Shown piece after piece: positions 1-12,372 of a stretch of 64,000 bases of DNA. The notes below the pieces were generated by a model. The model was given only the letters and a program-made list of their open reading frames with translations. It was not told the DNA's origin and did not search any database. This DNA is from Cheilinus undulatus (lineage: Eukaryota > Chordata > Actinopteri > Labriformes > Labridae), in assembly GCF_018320785.1 (NCBI RefSeq), contig NC_054881.1, positions 24,366,275 through 24,430,274 of the forward strand. The letters are read 5' to 3'. The stretch's first letter is position 1, and each line of letters begins with the position of its first letter. The position numbers and the translations under genes were made by a program.

Positions 1-1083
1 GCTGAGAGTAGGTCCTCCAAAATAAAACACCAGCCTGTTTGTCACATGTGTTTTCAAGAGGGGCTGAATACGGATTGCTAGGAGAACCAAAACAGAAGAG
101 TGATTTTGGCACTGTAATTATATTTCAATCATGCAAATGAGCTTGGTTTTGGTAGTTAGAGCGCTGTTGGAGTGTGTAATTGAAAATGCAAAAGATTGTC
201 TCGGATCAGAATGTCGAGGAATGCGCTGGCTGGCTGCTAATCACAATGATCTCCACGCGCTGCACAGACTGAGTCACTGCCTCAATCTCTCCACAAGTGA
301 ATTTTTTTAATCTTAATTAACTGTTCAGAATCCATCCAGGTTTGTCAGGGTGCCAATTTCTGCCACCAACCCACTCTCTTCTCAAGTGTGCACATAGAAG
401 AAAATATTTCCCCAGCTTTGATAAATATTTCTGGGGCTGACGATAATAACAGCGTAGAGCAGGGTGGAAGGATGAGATGTTGCTCCATGGACTGTTTCTG
501 AAACACATCATTCATTCAAGTCATCTTTTTCTCCCCCTTTAATTCTCCCTTCTCCAGACACTCCCTCCTCCCATCAGGCCTTTCGATAAGACCAAAAGAA
601 AACTTTTTTAATTGACTTTTTGTTTCAACTTGATTCAAAACTCATAATTCAGGAAATAACATAAACTTCCTGCCTGTGGAAGCAAATACACACAAATCTG
701 GAAAGACTGATTTACTCCTATCACTGGGAGAGCCTGAACATCAAAAGATGGAGTGAGCCAGTCTCATTGGTTCCATGGGAGGGCTCAATTTTGGTTAGAG
801 ACTTGTAAAAACATATCAGTTTTTATGGCCTGAGTTTTGGATAATTTGTACCGAACATTATCACATTATTATCCAAATAAAACTAATATATGACTTAAAA
901 ATAAGTAAGACATTTTTTTTTTAGCCATGCAACTTCTATAAAGTCAAGATAATCCCAGTAATTCTGAAATTTTTAAAGGATTTTATTCAAAGAAAACTGA
1001 GTTTTTCAAACTAGCAATGTCATTTAGAACTGAGCATTTAAACATGCGGTGTGTAAAATTCTGCCACCAGGGGGCTCTCAACC
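1..1083. other. Non-coding, AT-rich
   Basis: I see no supported gene or classifiable repeat here. An octamer-like ATGCAAAT occurs near position 131. Open frames are short and lack family resemblance. Confidence 0.6.
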
Positions 1084-1855
1084 AGAACATTCACCTTGTT
1101 CATTTTGAACCATTTCTGTGTAGCTTTCGTTGTATGCTTCTGTTCATTGTCTTGCTGGAAAATAAATTTTCTCCCTGGCTGTAGTTCTCTTGCAGACTTA
1201 ATATGATTTTCCAACAGGATTTTCCAGTATTATGCCTTATTCATTTTACCCTCTACCTTTACAAGCCTACAGGGCAGGCAGCCTTAGAAGCATCCCCACG
1301 GCATGATGCTGCCACCACCATTCTCCACTGCAGAGATTGTGTTTTCTGGTGATGTGCAGTGTTTGGCATCCACCAAACATAGCTTCTAGTCTGATGGCCA
1401 AAAAGCACCATTTTGGTCTCATCAGACCAAAGAACTTTCTTCCACTTGGCCATGGAGTCTCATGCCTTTTGGTGACCTCTACTCTAGATTTAAGTTTTCT
1501 TCATCACTGCTTTTCTCTTTGCTATTCTCCCATAAGCTTTGACTAGTGAAGAACCTGGGCAACAGTTGTTGTATGCAAGGTCTCTCCCATCTCAGCTGCT
1601 GAAGCTTGTAACCCTTTCAGAGTAGTCAGAGGTGTCTTGGTGGCCTCTCTCGCTGGTCTCCTTCTTGCACACTCAGTTTGCGAGGATAGCCTGAGCTAAG
1701 CATATTTACACACATGTGCCATATTCCTTCCATTTCTTTATAATAGATTTAATTGAGCACCAGTGGATGTTCAGGAGTGTTTTTTTTTTTTTTTTTTTGT
1801 CTTCATGGTGTATTGGTTACCAGAAATACCGATTCACCATTGGACGGGACCTTCC
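1084..1855 (-). pseudogene. Decayed Tc1-like transposase (copy A)
   Basis: This is a remnant of a Tc1/mariner-superfamily transposase on the minus strand, the enzyme that would cut and paste the element at TA sites. A minus-strand frame at 1453-1259 preserves the WSDETK motif that carries the first catalytic Asp of the DD34E triad, followed by an FG and a VWW segment. Further minus-strand homology runs from about 1760 (start of the transposase) down to 1084 (the region of the second Asp). A poly-T run at about 1780-1798 interrupts the N-terminal part. Stops and frameshifts break the frame throughout, and no terminal inverted repeat is recognisable at either edge. The same family recurs at 5050, 9010, 11310, 19020, 56233 and 59340. 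It is non-functional. Confidence 0.8.
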
Positions 1856-4800
1856 AACCACACAACAGTTGCAACTCTTTGCAGGCTTTGCTTCATATTC
1901 AACATTTCACAAGTTACTTGTAATAAAATCAGCATAAAACCAAAAATACTGTTTGTTTGGACTTTTTTTTTTCCATTCAAAGATGTTTGATCAACCAGAG
2001 TTTTGACTTAAAGGTCTGATTTAAGACTAGCTCAAGTGTTTCTTACTATCCAATCTAGACACTCAAATATTTGGATTTCAGGATAGATACTGGATAGTAG
2101 CCCTTTATTCTGATGTATTGACATTCTATACTTGTTAACTTTTCATTTTGTTTCTTCTTAATTTTTCTCATAACTTTTTATTTTACTGTTCTCCCCTGTC
2201 AATTTCATTGATAGAAGTTCCCAGTACCTAAATCACCTCCAAGATATTTTTGTTTTCCCTTTACAACCCTGCTCTCTGTATTTTCTTTCAAAAAATATTG
2301 CTATTCCGTCCAATCAGTGTGATGTTACAGCTACAGGAGTGTTTCAGATTAGTGGTTTCATTAGAGTGGTCAGAATTCTTTGCATTCACCGACGTCCTGC
2401 TGTGAACTTTGACAACTTTTCAAGCCAGACAGGCAATTAGAGGAAAATAATATCAGAGGAAAGACCAAAGCAAAGTCACATAAATTTTAAAAGGAAAAAG
2501 TTAAACTCTTTAGAGTTTCTTTAAATGATTAGACAACTTTACTGAGTGATAACAGCCAGAAACAGCAGATAATTGCCTCAATAAGGAGCAATAAAATCCA
2601 ATCATATTTCCCATCAGATCTCACCACCCAGCATTATTTGAACATAATTTAACAGCTTTTATTTTTTGCAGCAGTTATGTTTCCATTGACAGTTACTCCA
2701 TTATTGACTCATTATGTGTTAAAAAAAAAGTGCAGAACTGAATTTAAATGAGGCCTTGTACTTTGTTAATAAGATATCTTACACAATCATTTTTCAAAAC
2801 AAATGAGTTTGAAGGAAACTTTCCCCGCTGGCTTTCAACACTATCTTGAGCTTTTATACCTCAGTTAGAAGAATCGCACTACAAAATGTGAATGTAAAAC
2901 TTTTGTAGAGGTTTGTCTTAGCATAATTATTACACAGAAGAAACCTTCAATTTGTGTCCAGGGCCAAGGTCAGAGCAGACGACTTCAGCAGTTATTCTAC
3001 ATGAGTGACCACCCTGGCATCCAGGGCAGATCATCTTGTGGCGTGAATCAGCTCCGGTCTGCAGAGTGTGGCACTGACAGGTGACAGGATGTTTTCAAAC
3101 ATGTCCAATTTTTTTCAGGTTCATGTGGTGTGAAGTGGTTAAAAACATCTAGTAAGAAAGGAAAAATATGGACAAGACTCAATACTCTGTAGGACTGCAC
3201 TCACAGCAAGGACATCCAGAGGGACTGTAGCAGAGTCGCTGCTCCTTCACCTCACAAGGAGACAGTCGAGGAGGTTCAGGCATCTTGTCAGGATGCCTCC
3301 TGGTCACCTCCCTGTTGTCTTCTGGGCGCATCCAACTGAAAGGAGACCCTAAAGCCTTTTTCACACCGCTGCACGGCAACTCGCCACCTCCAGTCATTTT
3401 AATGAGGGAAGGGTGGCAGACTTATTCCAACATATTTGGTGTGTTAGGACATAAATTCTGGATTTCACTTCACATGGACTTTTATTTTGGAAAAGTGCAT
3501 TGCTGTAATTGAACAGCTCTTTGAGTTAACCTTTAGAGTAAATTAAACCACCAACAACAGATTAGTCTTTTTAGACACTAGCTCTGACTGAAAGAGAAAA
3601 TTAAGGATGCTGGGAGCTTTCCTGTGATGTCTCTTCCATACTTGAAGTTTGGCGAAATGAAAGACAAATGTGACTCATTTTCCAGGAAACAGGTGCAGTA
3701 AAATAGTTGCCGTCAGTGTTCTTGGTACCAGAGAGCTTCTCCTTTGGCAGGCTGTAAATATTGACTGTTGTAGATTGGTTGCAGTGTGCAGAACACAGTG
3801 GGAAAGAGAGCTGTCTGTGACATTTGCTGTGACAGCTGCTGTACTGTTCCTCTCAGGATGATTAAACAAAATCACTGCTCTGTGTTTGGAGACACATCGA
3901 CTGCTCTTCAGTGTTTGTCTGAGCATGTGTTTCCCTTTGTTTTCCTCTTTGTGGTTAAATGTATTCAAGGTGGTTTTACAATAATGCCTATGGTGTTGTC
4001 TTTTGGATGCAGATTTGTGTAAATATGACTCTTTTTCTGATTGTTTTAAACATGCATTAGTACACAGAAAACATGTTCATGTGACAGACTGGCTGTCAGG
4101 ATTTACTGTGCAGGGCGACAGTGTGAAGACTCTGTGATGTGGTGCAGATGGAGAGGAGCCCCTGTTCCTCCAGGGTTTAGCTTTGTTTAGAGGTACAGAG
4201 AGAGCATAAGAGAAGAGTGAGAGATGAAGAAATCAAGGTTTAAAAAGACAGCAAAGAACAAACTCAAAGGGTGGAAGGTAAGATGGATGAAATAATAAAA
4301 GTGATTTAATCACAATAGCTCAGATTTTTCTGTATTAACTCCTCAGATTAGCTTTACTTAATCTTGACTACCAACTCTCTGAAATGAATTAAAATGGATA
4401 TAATTGACCGCTATATAAATAAAGATTTATAGTTCTATTCAAAAAAGCATTACTCATCTCCAGCTGTAAATGTCATGAAGATGGTCTTTGTGAATCTTTC
4501 TGTAAAGTGATTGCATTTCTGGGGCCATCACACAAAGTCGTCTAAATTTATACGTCAAAACTCCATTTAGATTTAAAGCAGTAATTAAGACACCTGAGAG
4601 GCTGAGAAAATGCGTGAATGACTCTCAAGCTTTCATTCACATTGTGCCTCTTGTTCTTCCATGATCACACTGAAGACTTGAACGGGATTAATCTGATCAG
4701 TTATGTCTTCATGGAGTAGATACTTGAAATGCTGAACAGTGAAGGCTCTTTTCAACCTCTCCTTGTTGTCGGAGAGCACTGTGCCTGTCAATGCAATTTC

Positions 4801-5049
4801 TTTGTACCAGAATGAGAACTTAAATCATAGTCTTTGGAAATGAAATTTGTTTTATCGTCAAATTGGAGCTACTTGAAGATCCAAATCCCATTTTCCGAGC
4901 CATACCCCCCACCTCCCTTGATATTCCTTACACCTTTACATAGGATATGATGGTTTTTCTCTAATCTCAACTATAGACTTACAACAACACCCTCACATCA
5001 TAGCAAACTTTCTCATCAAATCTCAGGATTTTGATCCCCTTCTCTATTC
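1856..5049. other. Non-coding DNA, nothing classified
   Basis: Only short chance ORFs are present and none has splice-bounded or family-like character. The stretch 2570-2700 is AT-rich with several TAATT-type motifs. No inverted-repeat element is recognisable. Confidence 0.55.
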
Positions 5050-6880
5050 TCTCATGCACTCCACTGCACAGGAATCAGGCATGAACAGTCCTTTTCAAGT
5101 CCAGCCAAAAATTCTCCCTGGACTGAGGTGTGGGCTTTGACCTCGCCACTCCAGCACATTCACCTTGTTGTCTCTAAACTATTTCTGTGCAGCTTTCGCT
5201 GTATGCTTAAGGCCATTGTCTTGCAGGTGACAAAAATCCTCTCCCAAACTGTAGTTCTCTTGCAGACTTGATAAGATAGACGAGGATGTTCGTCTAATTT
5301 GCCACATTCTCTACCTTTTACCCTCTACCTTCACAAGCCTTCCAGGGCTGACTGCTGAAAGCATCCCTGCAGCATGATGCTGCTACCACCATGCATCATG
5401 GTGGGGATGATGGGTTTGTAGTGGTGTGCAGTGATTGGTGTCTGCCAAACAAAGCTTCTTATGTGTTGGCCAAAAACACCATCTTACCCCCAATTTCCAT
5501 ATACAGTGTGAGCGCCACGGAACGCCGGCGAATCGTACTGTGGAGCACTTCGCTCCCTCTCTAGTCTATCAGAGCATTTCCATAGCCGGCGCTCTAGACC
5601 GGCAGCGGCGCATGCCTGGAATAGCACTCTGCTCCGCTTCGTTTCAGATATGCTGCAGGTCTATTTCAGCACCGGCCGCTGCCAAACCTCATAAATTCAT
5701 TGTTGTTCAGAAAGCATCGACCATGGAAGTCGCAAGCATAGAAAATCCAGTACTTTAAAAATAAAACACAATGCACGGACTCCTGATCGTAAATCATCAC
5801 TATATCAACATTACATCTCATCCTGCAGCGAGAGCAAAGGGTCACCCAGAGGTCAGTGGGTCATAGAGCTACAACGACGTCAATAATGGGGAAAAGTTAA
5901 CTTTTGGGGACATTTAGCCAAAGAATTTTGCATAAAAATCACAGATCCTTTAAGCAAACATTAACCTTTTAACTTCCGAATGTACTCACTCGATGGAGGA
6001 AGCAATAATATCATGGACTTATACCGGAAAGAATGATAAATTAACCCCAAAAGGTGAAATAGTCCACTGTTGACATACTCTTCCTGTGTGAACTTGCAGT
6101 TCTCCTGTGATCTCTTCCTGCTGATCAGGGCTTGCGTGCCGCGGCACAGTGCTCTAGACTCGCTTCCAGTGGGCGAGGTCGCTTGCCTTTTGGTAGGAGC
6201 AAACCCGCAGCGCTTCGGTGCACAGCACGCACACTGTCTATGGAAATTCGGAGTTTGTCTTATCAGACCAAAGAACTTACTTCACTTGATCATGGAGTTT
6301 CCTCTATGCCTTTAACTGAACTTTAGTCAAGATTTAATAAGAGTTTTCTTCAACAGTGGCTTTCTCTTTGTCACTCTACCATAAAGCTTTGACTGGTAAA
6401 GAACCCGATCAAAGTTGTATGCAGAGTCTCTCCCATCTCAGCTGCTGAAGCTTGGTGTCTTGGTGGCCTCTCTCACCAGTCTCCTTCTTGCACAGCCCCT
6501 CGGTTTGTGAGGATGAACTTTTCTGAACTCAAGGGGATGTTCAGTACCTTTGAATTTTTTTTTTTTATATCCATCCCCTGTCCTATACTTTTCAATAACC
6601 TTTCTCCAAGTTGCTTGGAGTGTTTTTTTTGTCTTCATAGTGTAGTGGTAGCCAGGAATACTGATTATTTAGTGACAGCTTTTTCACACAGGGCCAGAAA
6701 GGTTTGGATTTTTTCCCCCCTCAAAGAATTAAATAATCATGCAGACACTGCATTTTTTATTTACTTGGGTTGTCTTTGATAAATATAAAAATTGGTTTGA
6801 TGATCCAAAACATTTAAGTGTGATAAATATGCAAAAAACTCAGGAATCAGAAAGGGGGAAAATACTTTTTCACGGCACTG
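5050..6880 (-). pseudogene. Decayed Tc1-like element (copy B) split by an insertion
   Basis: This is a minus-strand Tc1-like remnant of the same family as copy A. Its two halves, about 5050-5486 and 6254-6880, join in the middle of the WSDETK region: the text before the break ends in the segment for the loop after the first Asp, and the text after it resumes with the complement of TTTGGTCTGAT. The intervening 767 bp is a separate inverted-repeat element. The right edge is a Tc1-type terminus ending GGCACTG followed by TA at 6881-6882. The terminal 200 bp there resembles the left end of the element at 14562. The left edge (about 5050) is truncated. The N-terminal minus-strand segment survives at 6638-6438. 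The frame is disrupted and non-functional. Confidence 0.78.
5487..6253. mobile_element. PIF/Harbinger-like non-autonomous element nested in Tc1
   Basis: This is a 767-bp insertion inside Tc1 copy B. Its ends are imperfect inverted repeats of about 28 bp: the left end contains AATTTCCATATACAGTGTG and the right end, read inverted, contains AATTTCCATAGACAGTGTG. Flanks are TTA on the left (5484-5486) and TTT on the right (6254-6256), which fits a 3-bp duplication with one later change. Removing the element restores the normal spacing of the Tc1 sequence. The interior is CpG-rich, unlike its surroundings, and has no transposase frame. Assignment to PIF/Harbinger rests only on the 3-bp T-rich target; the family is uncertain, the insertion is not. 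Confidence 0.7.
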
Positions 6881-6882
6881 TA

Positions 6883-8139
6883 CACATCTGGATCATAAAC
6901 CTTACGTATCAGACATGTTGTACTGGGTCGATAAGGCTCTCATTTACAAAGTAATCGGACTTGAGCATCATTGCAGACAATCGTCCAAATTTTACAAGTT
7001 GAGATATTCATGAATTCACTAAAAATGTGTTTGATAAATGAAAACAAAACCCATCATCAGTTTTTTTTTCCCAAAGATTACACACTAATCAACACTGCAG
7101 AAGCATTGGAAAAATCTCCTAATCTCTATGCACAAGAACCCCTCCTAACCTGTGTTTTCTTCCTCACAAAGAGATGCTGCCAGTGCACACAAACAATGTA
7201 ATTCACAGCAGACCCCCCTCATACTGATAACTGAGTGGCCTCTGAAACCCATCTCATTTCTGACTGAATGACGAGCGTGAAACATCCTGTGTGGCTCAGA
7301 AATGAGTTCACAGTGATGCTGAGTTGAGAATGAGAGCCCTGGAGAGATTGGCGTATGAGCAGAGTCCCCTGAGGAGATTTGAGGTCAGTTGTGTGTCACT
7401 GACAGACTGTATGTATTCATAGACTGCTGCTTCTGAGGGTAGGCACTGTTTGAAAACAAAAATAACAATTCAGTCAGAAAAATCATGTTTGCATTTGTTC
7501 AAAAACATTTATTACAGCAAGTTTTGATTCAAGGCAGAGCTGGTCATACCAGAGCAGAGACTGTTCCTGCAGCTTAAATAGATCACCAAATTAGGAGGAT
7601 GTTTTTCAGGTGATTGGATTAAGATGCATGTCAGGTGTGAAATCAGTGCAGCTCAGTTGGTCTGCTTGAACTGGCTCGCAGGCATCGCTCCATTCCTAAG
7701 TCTTTAATTTTCTCATATTTGAGAATGATCTGTGTTGCACTGTTCATGTAATTCTGTATTAAATATCCTCTGATTTTGGACAAAATTAGAAAACAGCTGT
7801 CAAACATGTGGTCCAGAAAACAAACACATCCTTTGCACTGAATCCCCTTAATGCAGCTGCAGTCAGAGAGCTGACTTATAAACTCCTGTTTATTCTCAGG
7901 TGTTTATTCATTTTTTATTGGTTGAGTTGTTGTTTGTAATTGTTTATTTCTCACTTCTCACAGCAATTCTGTGAGATGTGAAGGTGGTTGTTGTTTGGGT
8001 TTGTTTTTGTTTCTGTTGGTAGGCTCTAAACTAAATTGCCCTCCTGAGATAAATAAAATTGTTTGAATCGTTGCTCTTGGATATACATTTTGTAAACTAT
8101 GAAGACTTCCCTACACCACATAATCATTATTTAAGTTTA
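6883..8139. other. Non-coding DNA, nothing classified
   Basis: No gene is supported. Short ORFs here have no motif or splice support. Confidence 0.55.
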
Positions 8140-8640
8140 AAGGGGACATATTATGCAAAAATCACTTTTTCAGGCTTTTCCTAACAAAAATATGTGCCCC
8201 TGGCCTGTCCACAATCCCCTCAAGTACTAGATACACCCCCCCCCCACCACCTTTCAGAAAATATGTGCCGTTCTCAGATTTTTCCCGCCATGATGTCACG
8301 TGGGGAGTTAGCACCGCCCCCAAGTTTGGTTGGCCCTTCCCACTTGGAAGAAATTTCTGCCCTTCTCTCCTGATCCGCAGCTGAGAGGAGGTTCAGGAGA
8401 GTCACATCCATTTCCTGAGAGAGGCGTGGTCAGGGGCAGAGTCAGATGGCTTCATAATATTTAAAGACACAGACACAGAAACAGCTCATTCTGAGCAGGG
8501 CTGAAACAGAGGGGTTTTTCGACATACAAAAATCCAATGATGGAGTGTTTTTTCAGCAACAGACTTCACAGGTACTGTATGTTTTGGGGACCTCTGAGAC
8601 CAATATAAACTTGTCTTAAAATGCTAAAATATGTCCTGTT
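8140..8640. repeat. MITE-like repeat (GGGGACATATTATG ends)
   Basis: The left end reads AGGGGACATATTATG and the right end reads AAAATATGTCCTGTT, a decayed inverted copy. Repeats with this terminus are common in fish genomes and lack coding capacity. The interior contains a C-run (8228-8243) and no open frame. The target duplication is not clear. Confidence 0.6.
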
Positions 8641-9009
8641 TATGAGAGTTAATTCCTTTACAGAAAACCCATGACTTTCCAATGTTTTTCACATTATCAA
8701 ATGTTGATACGTTTCAAAATTTCAGGGAAAGCTAAATAATTTTGCTGGCTACACACAATTGTCTTATGTAAAATCAACATTTTTCCTATAAGGGATGATA
8801 GGAAGTGTTTGATTGCAGCAACATTTGATACACAGTCCTCCAAAATTAGAGGTTGATCTATCAGGAGATATTTGTTGCTTTTTAAACTGTTTCTGCAGTT
8901 TCATATCATTGCTTATAATTTGGCTTTATTGACAAAACACCCAGTTTAATGTCAAAGTCAAAACAGATTTGTACAAAGTAATGCCAAATCACCAGAAAAA
9001 ACACCATCC
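8641..9009. other. Non-coding DNA
   Basis: No gene or clear repeat terminus is visible. Confidence 0.5.
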
Positions 9010-9130
9010 ACATTGTGAAGCATGGTGGTGGCAGCATCATGCTGTGGGGATGCTTCTCAGTAGCTGGCATTGCAAGGCTTGTAAAAGTTGAAGGTAAAAT
9101 AAATGTGGTCAATTATAGGAAAATCCTAGA
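9010..9130 (+). pseudogene. Short Tc1-like transposase fragment (copy C)
   Basis: This 120-bp plus-strand piece encodes the KHGGGSIMLWGCFS block that follows the first catalytic Asp in Tc1-like transposases, then a segment ending near the conserved YRKIL. Nothing upstream or downstream continues the protein, so it is a deletion relic of the same family as copies A, B and D. Confidence 0.75.
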
Positions 9131-9167
9131 GGGCAGTCTTATTTGCATTGTTCTCTCTGGTTTTTGC

Positions 9168-9360
9168 ACTGTGCTTTGTCACATCTGGGCTCAATCCCAG
9201 TACATCTGGTACCCCTACCACTTAGCCCTACTCCTACATTTTTCTGCTTTCACATCTAGGGGTACGGTGTCTCTATTCCTGTTGGGATGAAGGGGTAGGG
9301 TGAAATGCTAGAGCTAAATGGAGATTCATACTGGGATTTTCCAGGGGTACATTCCAAACT
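9168..9360. repeat. Possible small inverted-repeat (MITE-like) element
   Basis: The segment around 9193 contains AATCCCAGTA followed by CACTTAGCCCTA. The inverted segment around 9310-9340 gives AATCCCAGTATGAATCTCC and a TTTAGCTCTA block. The two ends read as diverged inverted repeats of a roughly 190-bp element. Family and exact boundaries are not established. Confidence 0.4.
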
Positions 9361-11309
9361 GGGTGTTATGGAAATCTCCCATAATGCCTCTTGAATCACT
9401 GTCACGATTTTAAAGTTATGACAGGAATCTCTTGTTAAATTTCATTGTTGTTTCAATGCATCATAGCTCTGAAAATAGCTCTTTGTAGTAATGTCAGTCC
9501 AAGCTTTAAGGGTTGTTCCATTTCATGGGGGTAGATTTATCCAGTAACTCTGTTTCAAGGAGAAAGGGGGCACTTGCAATCAAGGGAGAACGGGGAATGT
9601 TACAAATGAGGCTGAGCCTTAAAATCCACCCACAGGCCAACTTCTGCAATTCTTTTTACCTGAACCTGTGTCAACAAACTTAAGTCTCACTTAGGGACCA
9701 GTCTTGTCTTCACTGCTACATCAGTACTCCTGTTTGTTAAAATTTAATGGCCGTTGTCTCAGAGTGACAAAGAGTAACTGTGCTTTTTATCTTTGATGAC
9801 TCTCTCTGCTCAAGTGAGAAATAAAAACAAGGGCTTACGAGCAGCCAGGGGGAGTAACACCAAGCTGCCAAGAACTGCAAGGCACAATGCAGACATACGA
9901 TGCTCATGATCAGCTCAGCTGGGTTGTTAAAATACAACCAGCCACTGAATGTGAGTCTGAAGACATTTGTGGTCTGCAAGAACCAATATGAAAGAAATTA
10001 AATGTGATGTTTTTGTCCTTGGTGGATCTCCTGTCCTGCTTGGTCGGTCGTCTGCTCTGGTTTATATTTTGTCCTGACTCAGTGAGGGTCTTTGTTTAAA
10101 CAGGGCCTATGAGTATAATGACACAAACATATTATGTCAGATCGATGCCAGCTAAAATAAACCAGCCAGTTCTGCTGTGGCTGTGTTTAGGAGAGGTCAT
10201 TAACTTTGAATGAAGAATCATTTTGGGCTCCCAGTTTGGTCTCAGATGATAACAGCAGGCTTAGATATTGATCTACTCTCATCAACAGAGTGCTTTTCTC
10301 TAACAGCCTGCTCTGCTTTCTGGACAGCCAGACATGTGAAATGAATACCAATGCATGTAAGAACAAATGATAGGTTGCATAAGTGCACTCTGCAAACACA
10401 TACATGGTTAGAGCTGCCTGATTCTCTTCTTACTGCACAAAATTCTGCTAATTCTAATAGCAGCTGTGTTCCCAGTAGACAGGCTAACATCTGTAATTTT
10501 TCTATTGAAAGGGTATATGTTAATACTGAGAACTTAGAAGAGGGCAAGTGATCCCCAACTTAGATCTTGATGGCATCTGGATGAAGGAAAGCATGAGAGT
10601 ACATGAAAAGGGAACATAAAAGGTTGTTTGTGCATGCTTCTGTCTGATTCACAAGGACATTAATTGATGAGGAGGTGCCAGACTGAGACATCAATATCTT
10701 TGTGGCTGCATGTTGCTATGCTGGATGTCACGACGGTGTGGAAACTGCAAGGTCAAATGAAAAGGAAAGAATGTACATTAGCAAGGTTAATATTAGATGT
10801 GAAAGAAAACAGGAACAAAAACTTCCAGGAAGTCATGCAGTCCATTAAGCTGAGAATATTGACTTGAGTGTAAAGATTGTAGGCAAGGGGAAATGGAGGA
10901 GCAGCAAATAAGGACTTTTTTAGATGTGTGGAGATATGAACACCTCTTTGAATTTGTTGCTGATAATGTGATGGTGAAAAGTAAACTGTGCAGGCCAGAC
11001 CACCTAACCAGAGTAACAAGTCCTGGTCAAAGTGCTGCAGATAGTAGAATACCCTCACTTACTATCTGCCTCACATAATTGAGCATTTGTCTTGAGTGTT
11101 ATGAGGGTGAATCTGTAGCCAAAACACTAACATGCAGAATCAATTCCCTGCCTACTGATGGTGAAAACAGGCAGACTTTAAATATGAATTAGGCATTGTC
11201 CACATGTGGAATGTATGTATGAAAACCGAAGTTATAGCTCAGAAAATCCCATATGCACAGATTTCTCCCTTGTAGGATGCCACAGGTGTACCTTGTTATC
11301 ACTTAATTT
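9361..11309. other. Non-coding DNA, nothing classified
   Basis: No supported coding exon is present. Overlapping short ORFs on both strands at 10187-11058 look like chance openings: no motif, no splice context and ordinary AT-rich composition. Confidence 0.55.
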
Positions 11310-12372
11310 TCCATGGCAGTGACAGACACTAAAGCGACTGTACTTGAATGCATTGAATGTGTCTCAAGTAGTATAAAAATGCCTGTGTCTGGAAGGTCCA
11401 CTCACTGTTCCATAAGTATTCCTGGCTACCATTACACCATGAAGACAAAAGAACACTCCAAGCAACTCAGAGAAAAAGTTATTGAAAAGCAGAGTTTGGG
11501 GATGGTTACAAAAAAATCCAAGCTTTTGAACGGCCCCGGAATTCCTTTAAATCCATCATCAAGAAATGCAATGATTATGGCACATGTGTAAATCTGCATA
11601 GATCAGGCCGTCCTCACAAAATGAGTGACCGTGCAAGAAGAAGACTAGTGAGAGAGGCCGCCAAGAAACCTGACTACTCTGAGGAGTTACAAGCTTCAGC
11701 AGCTGAGATGGGAGAGACTCTGCATACAACAACTGTTGCCCCGGGTCTTCACCAATCGAAGCTTCATGGGAGGGTGACGAAGAGAAAGCCACTGTTGAAG
11801 AAAACTCATATCAAATCTAGAGTTCAACAAAAGGCATGTAGGAGACTCCATGGCCAAGTGGAAGAAAGTTCTCTGGATTGATGAGACCAAAATGTTGCTT
11901 TTTGGCCTTTTTCAGACCATATGTATGTTTGGCAGACACTAAACACTACACATCACCAGAAAACACACATCTCCACTGTGAAGCATGAAGATGGCAGCAT
12001 CATGGTGTGGGGATGCTTCTCACTAGCCAGTCCCAGATGGCTCGTAAAAGTAGTGGGTTAAAGGAATGTGGCAAACTATGGGAAAATCCTGGAGGACAAT
12101 CTTATTCAGTCTGCAAGAGAACTACGGCTAGGGGGAAGATTTATATTTCAACAAGACAATGACCCGAAGCATACAGTGGAAGCTACACAAAGGTGGTTTA
12201 AAGACTTCAAAAGGCCTGTTCACAACTGATCCCTGTGCAACCTGACAGAGCTTGAGCAGTTTTGCAAAGAAGAATGGAGTACTCTTGCGGTGTCCAGATG
12301 TGCAAGTCTGACTGAGACCTATCTACACAGACTCAGTGCTGTGATTGCAGCCAAAGATGCATCTACTAAATA
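11310..12372 (+). pseudogene. Decayed Tc1-like transposase (copy D)
   Basis: This is the longest copy of the main Tc1-like family here. The N-terminal helix-turn-helix region begins at about 11441 with MKTKEHSKQLREKVIEK. The linker and second DNA-binding segment follow at 11621-11881 (SDRARRRLVREAAKK, then ELQASAAEMGETL). The WSDETK-like block is near 11870, the KHxGGSxMVWGC block near 11980, and the second catalytic Asp block (QQDNDPKHT) near 12155. The region carrying the final Glu (SPDLNPIE) is missing, because sequence jumps after 12210 to the C-terminal TELEQFCKE-like part. Frames change several times. No intact terminal repeats were found. It is non-functional. Confidence 0.82.

Noticed and set aside
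5435..5758. 107-codon plus-strand ORF
   Set aside because: It spans the junction between the Tc1 relic and the inserted inverted-repeat element, so it is chimeric chance sequence.
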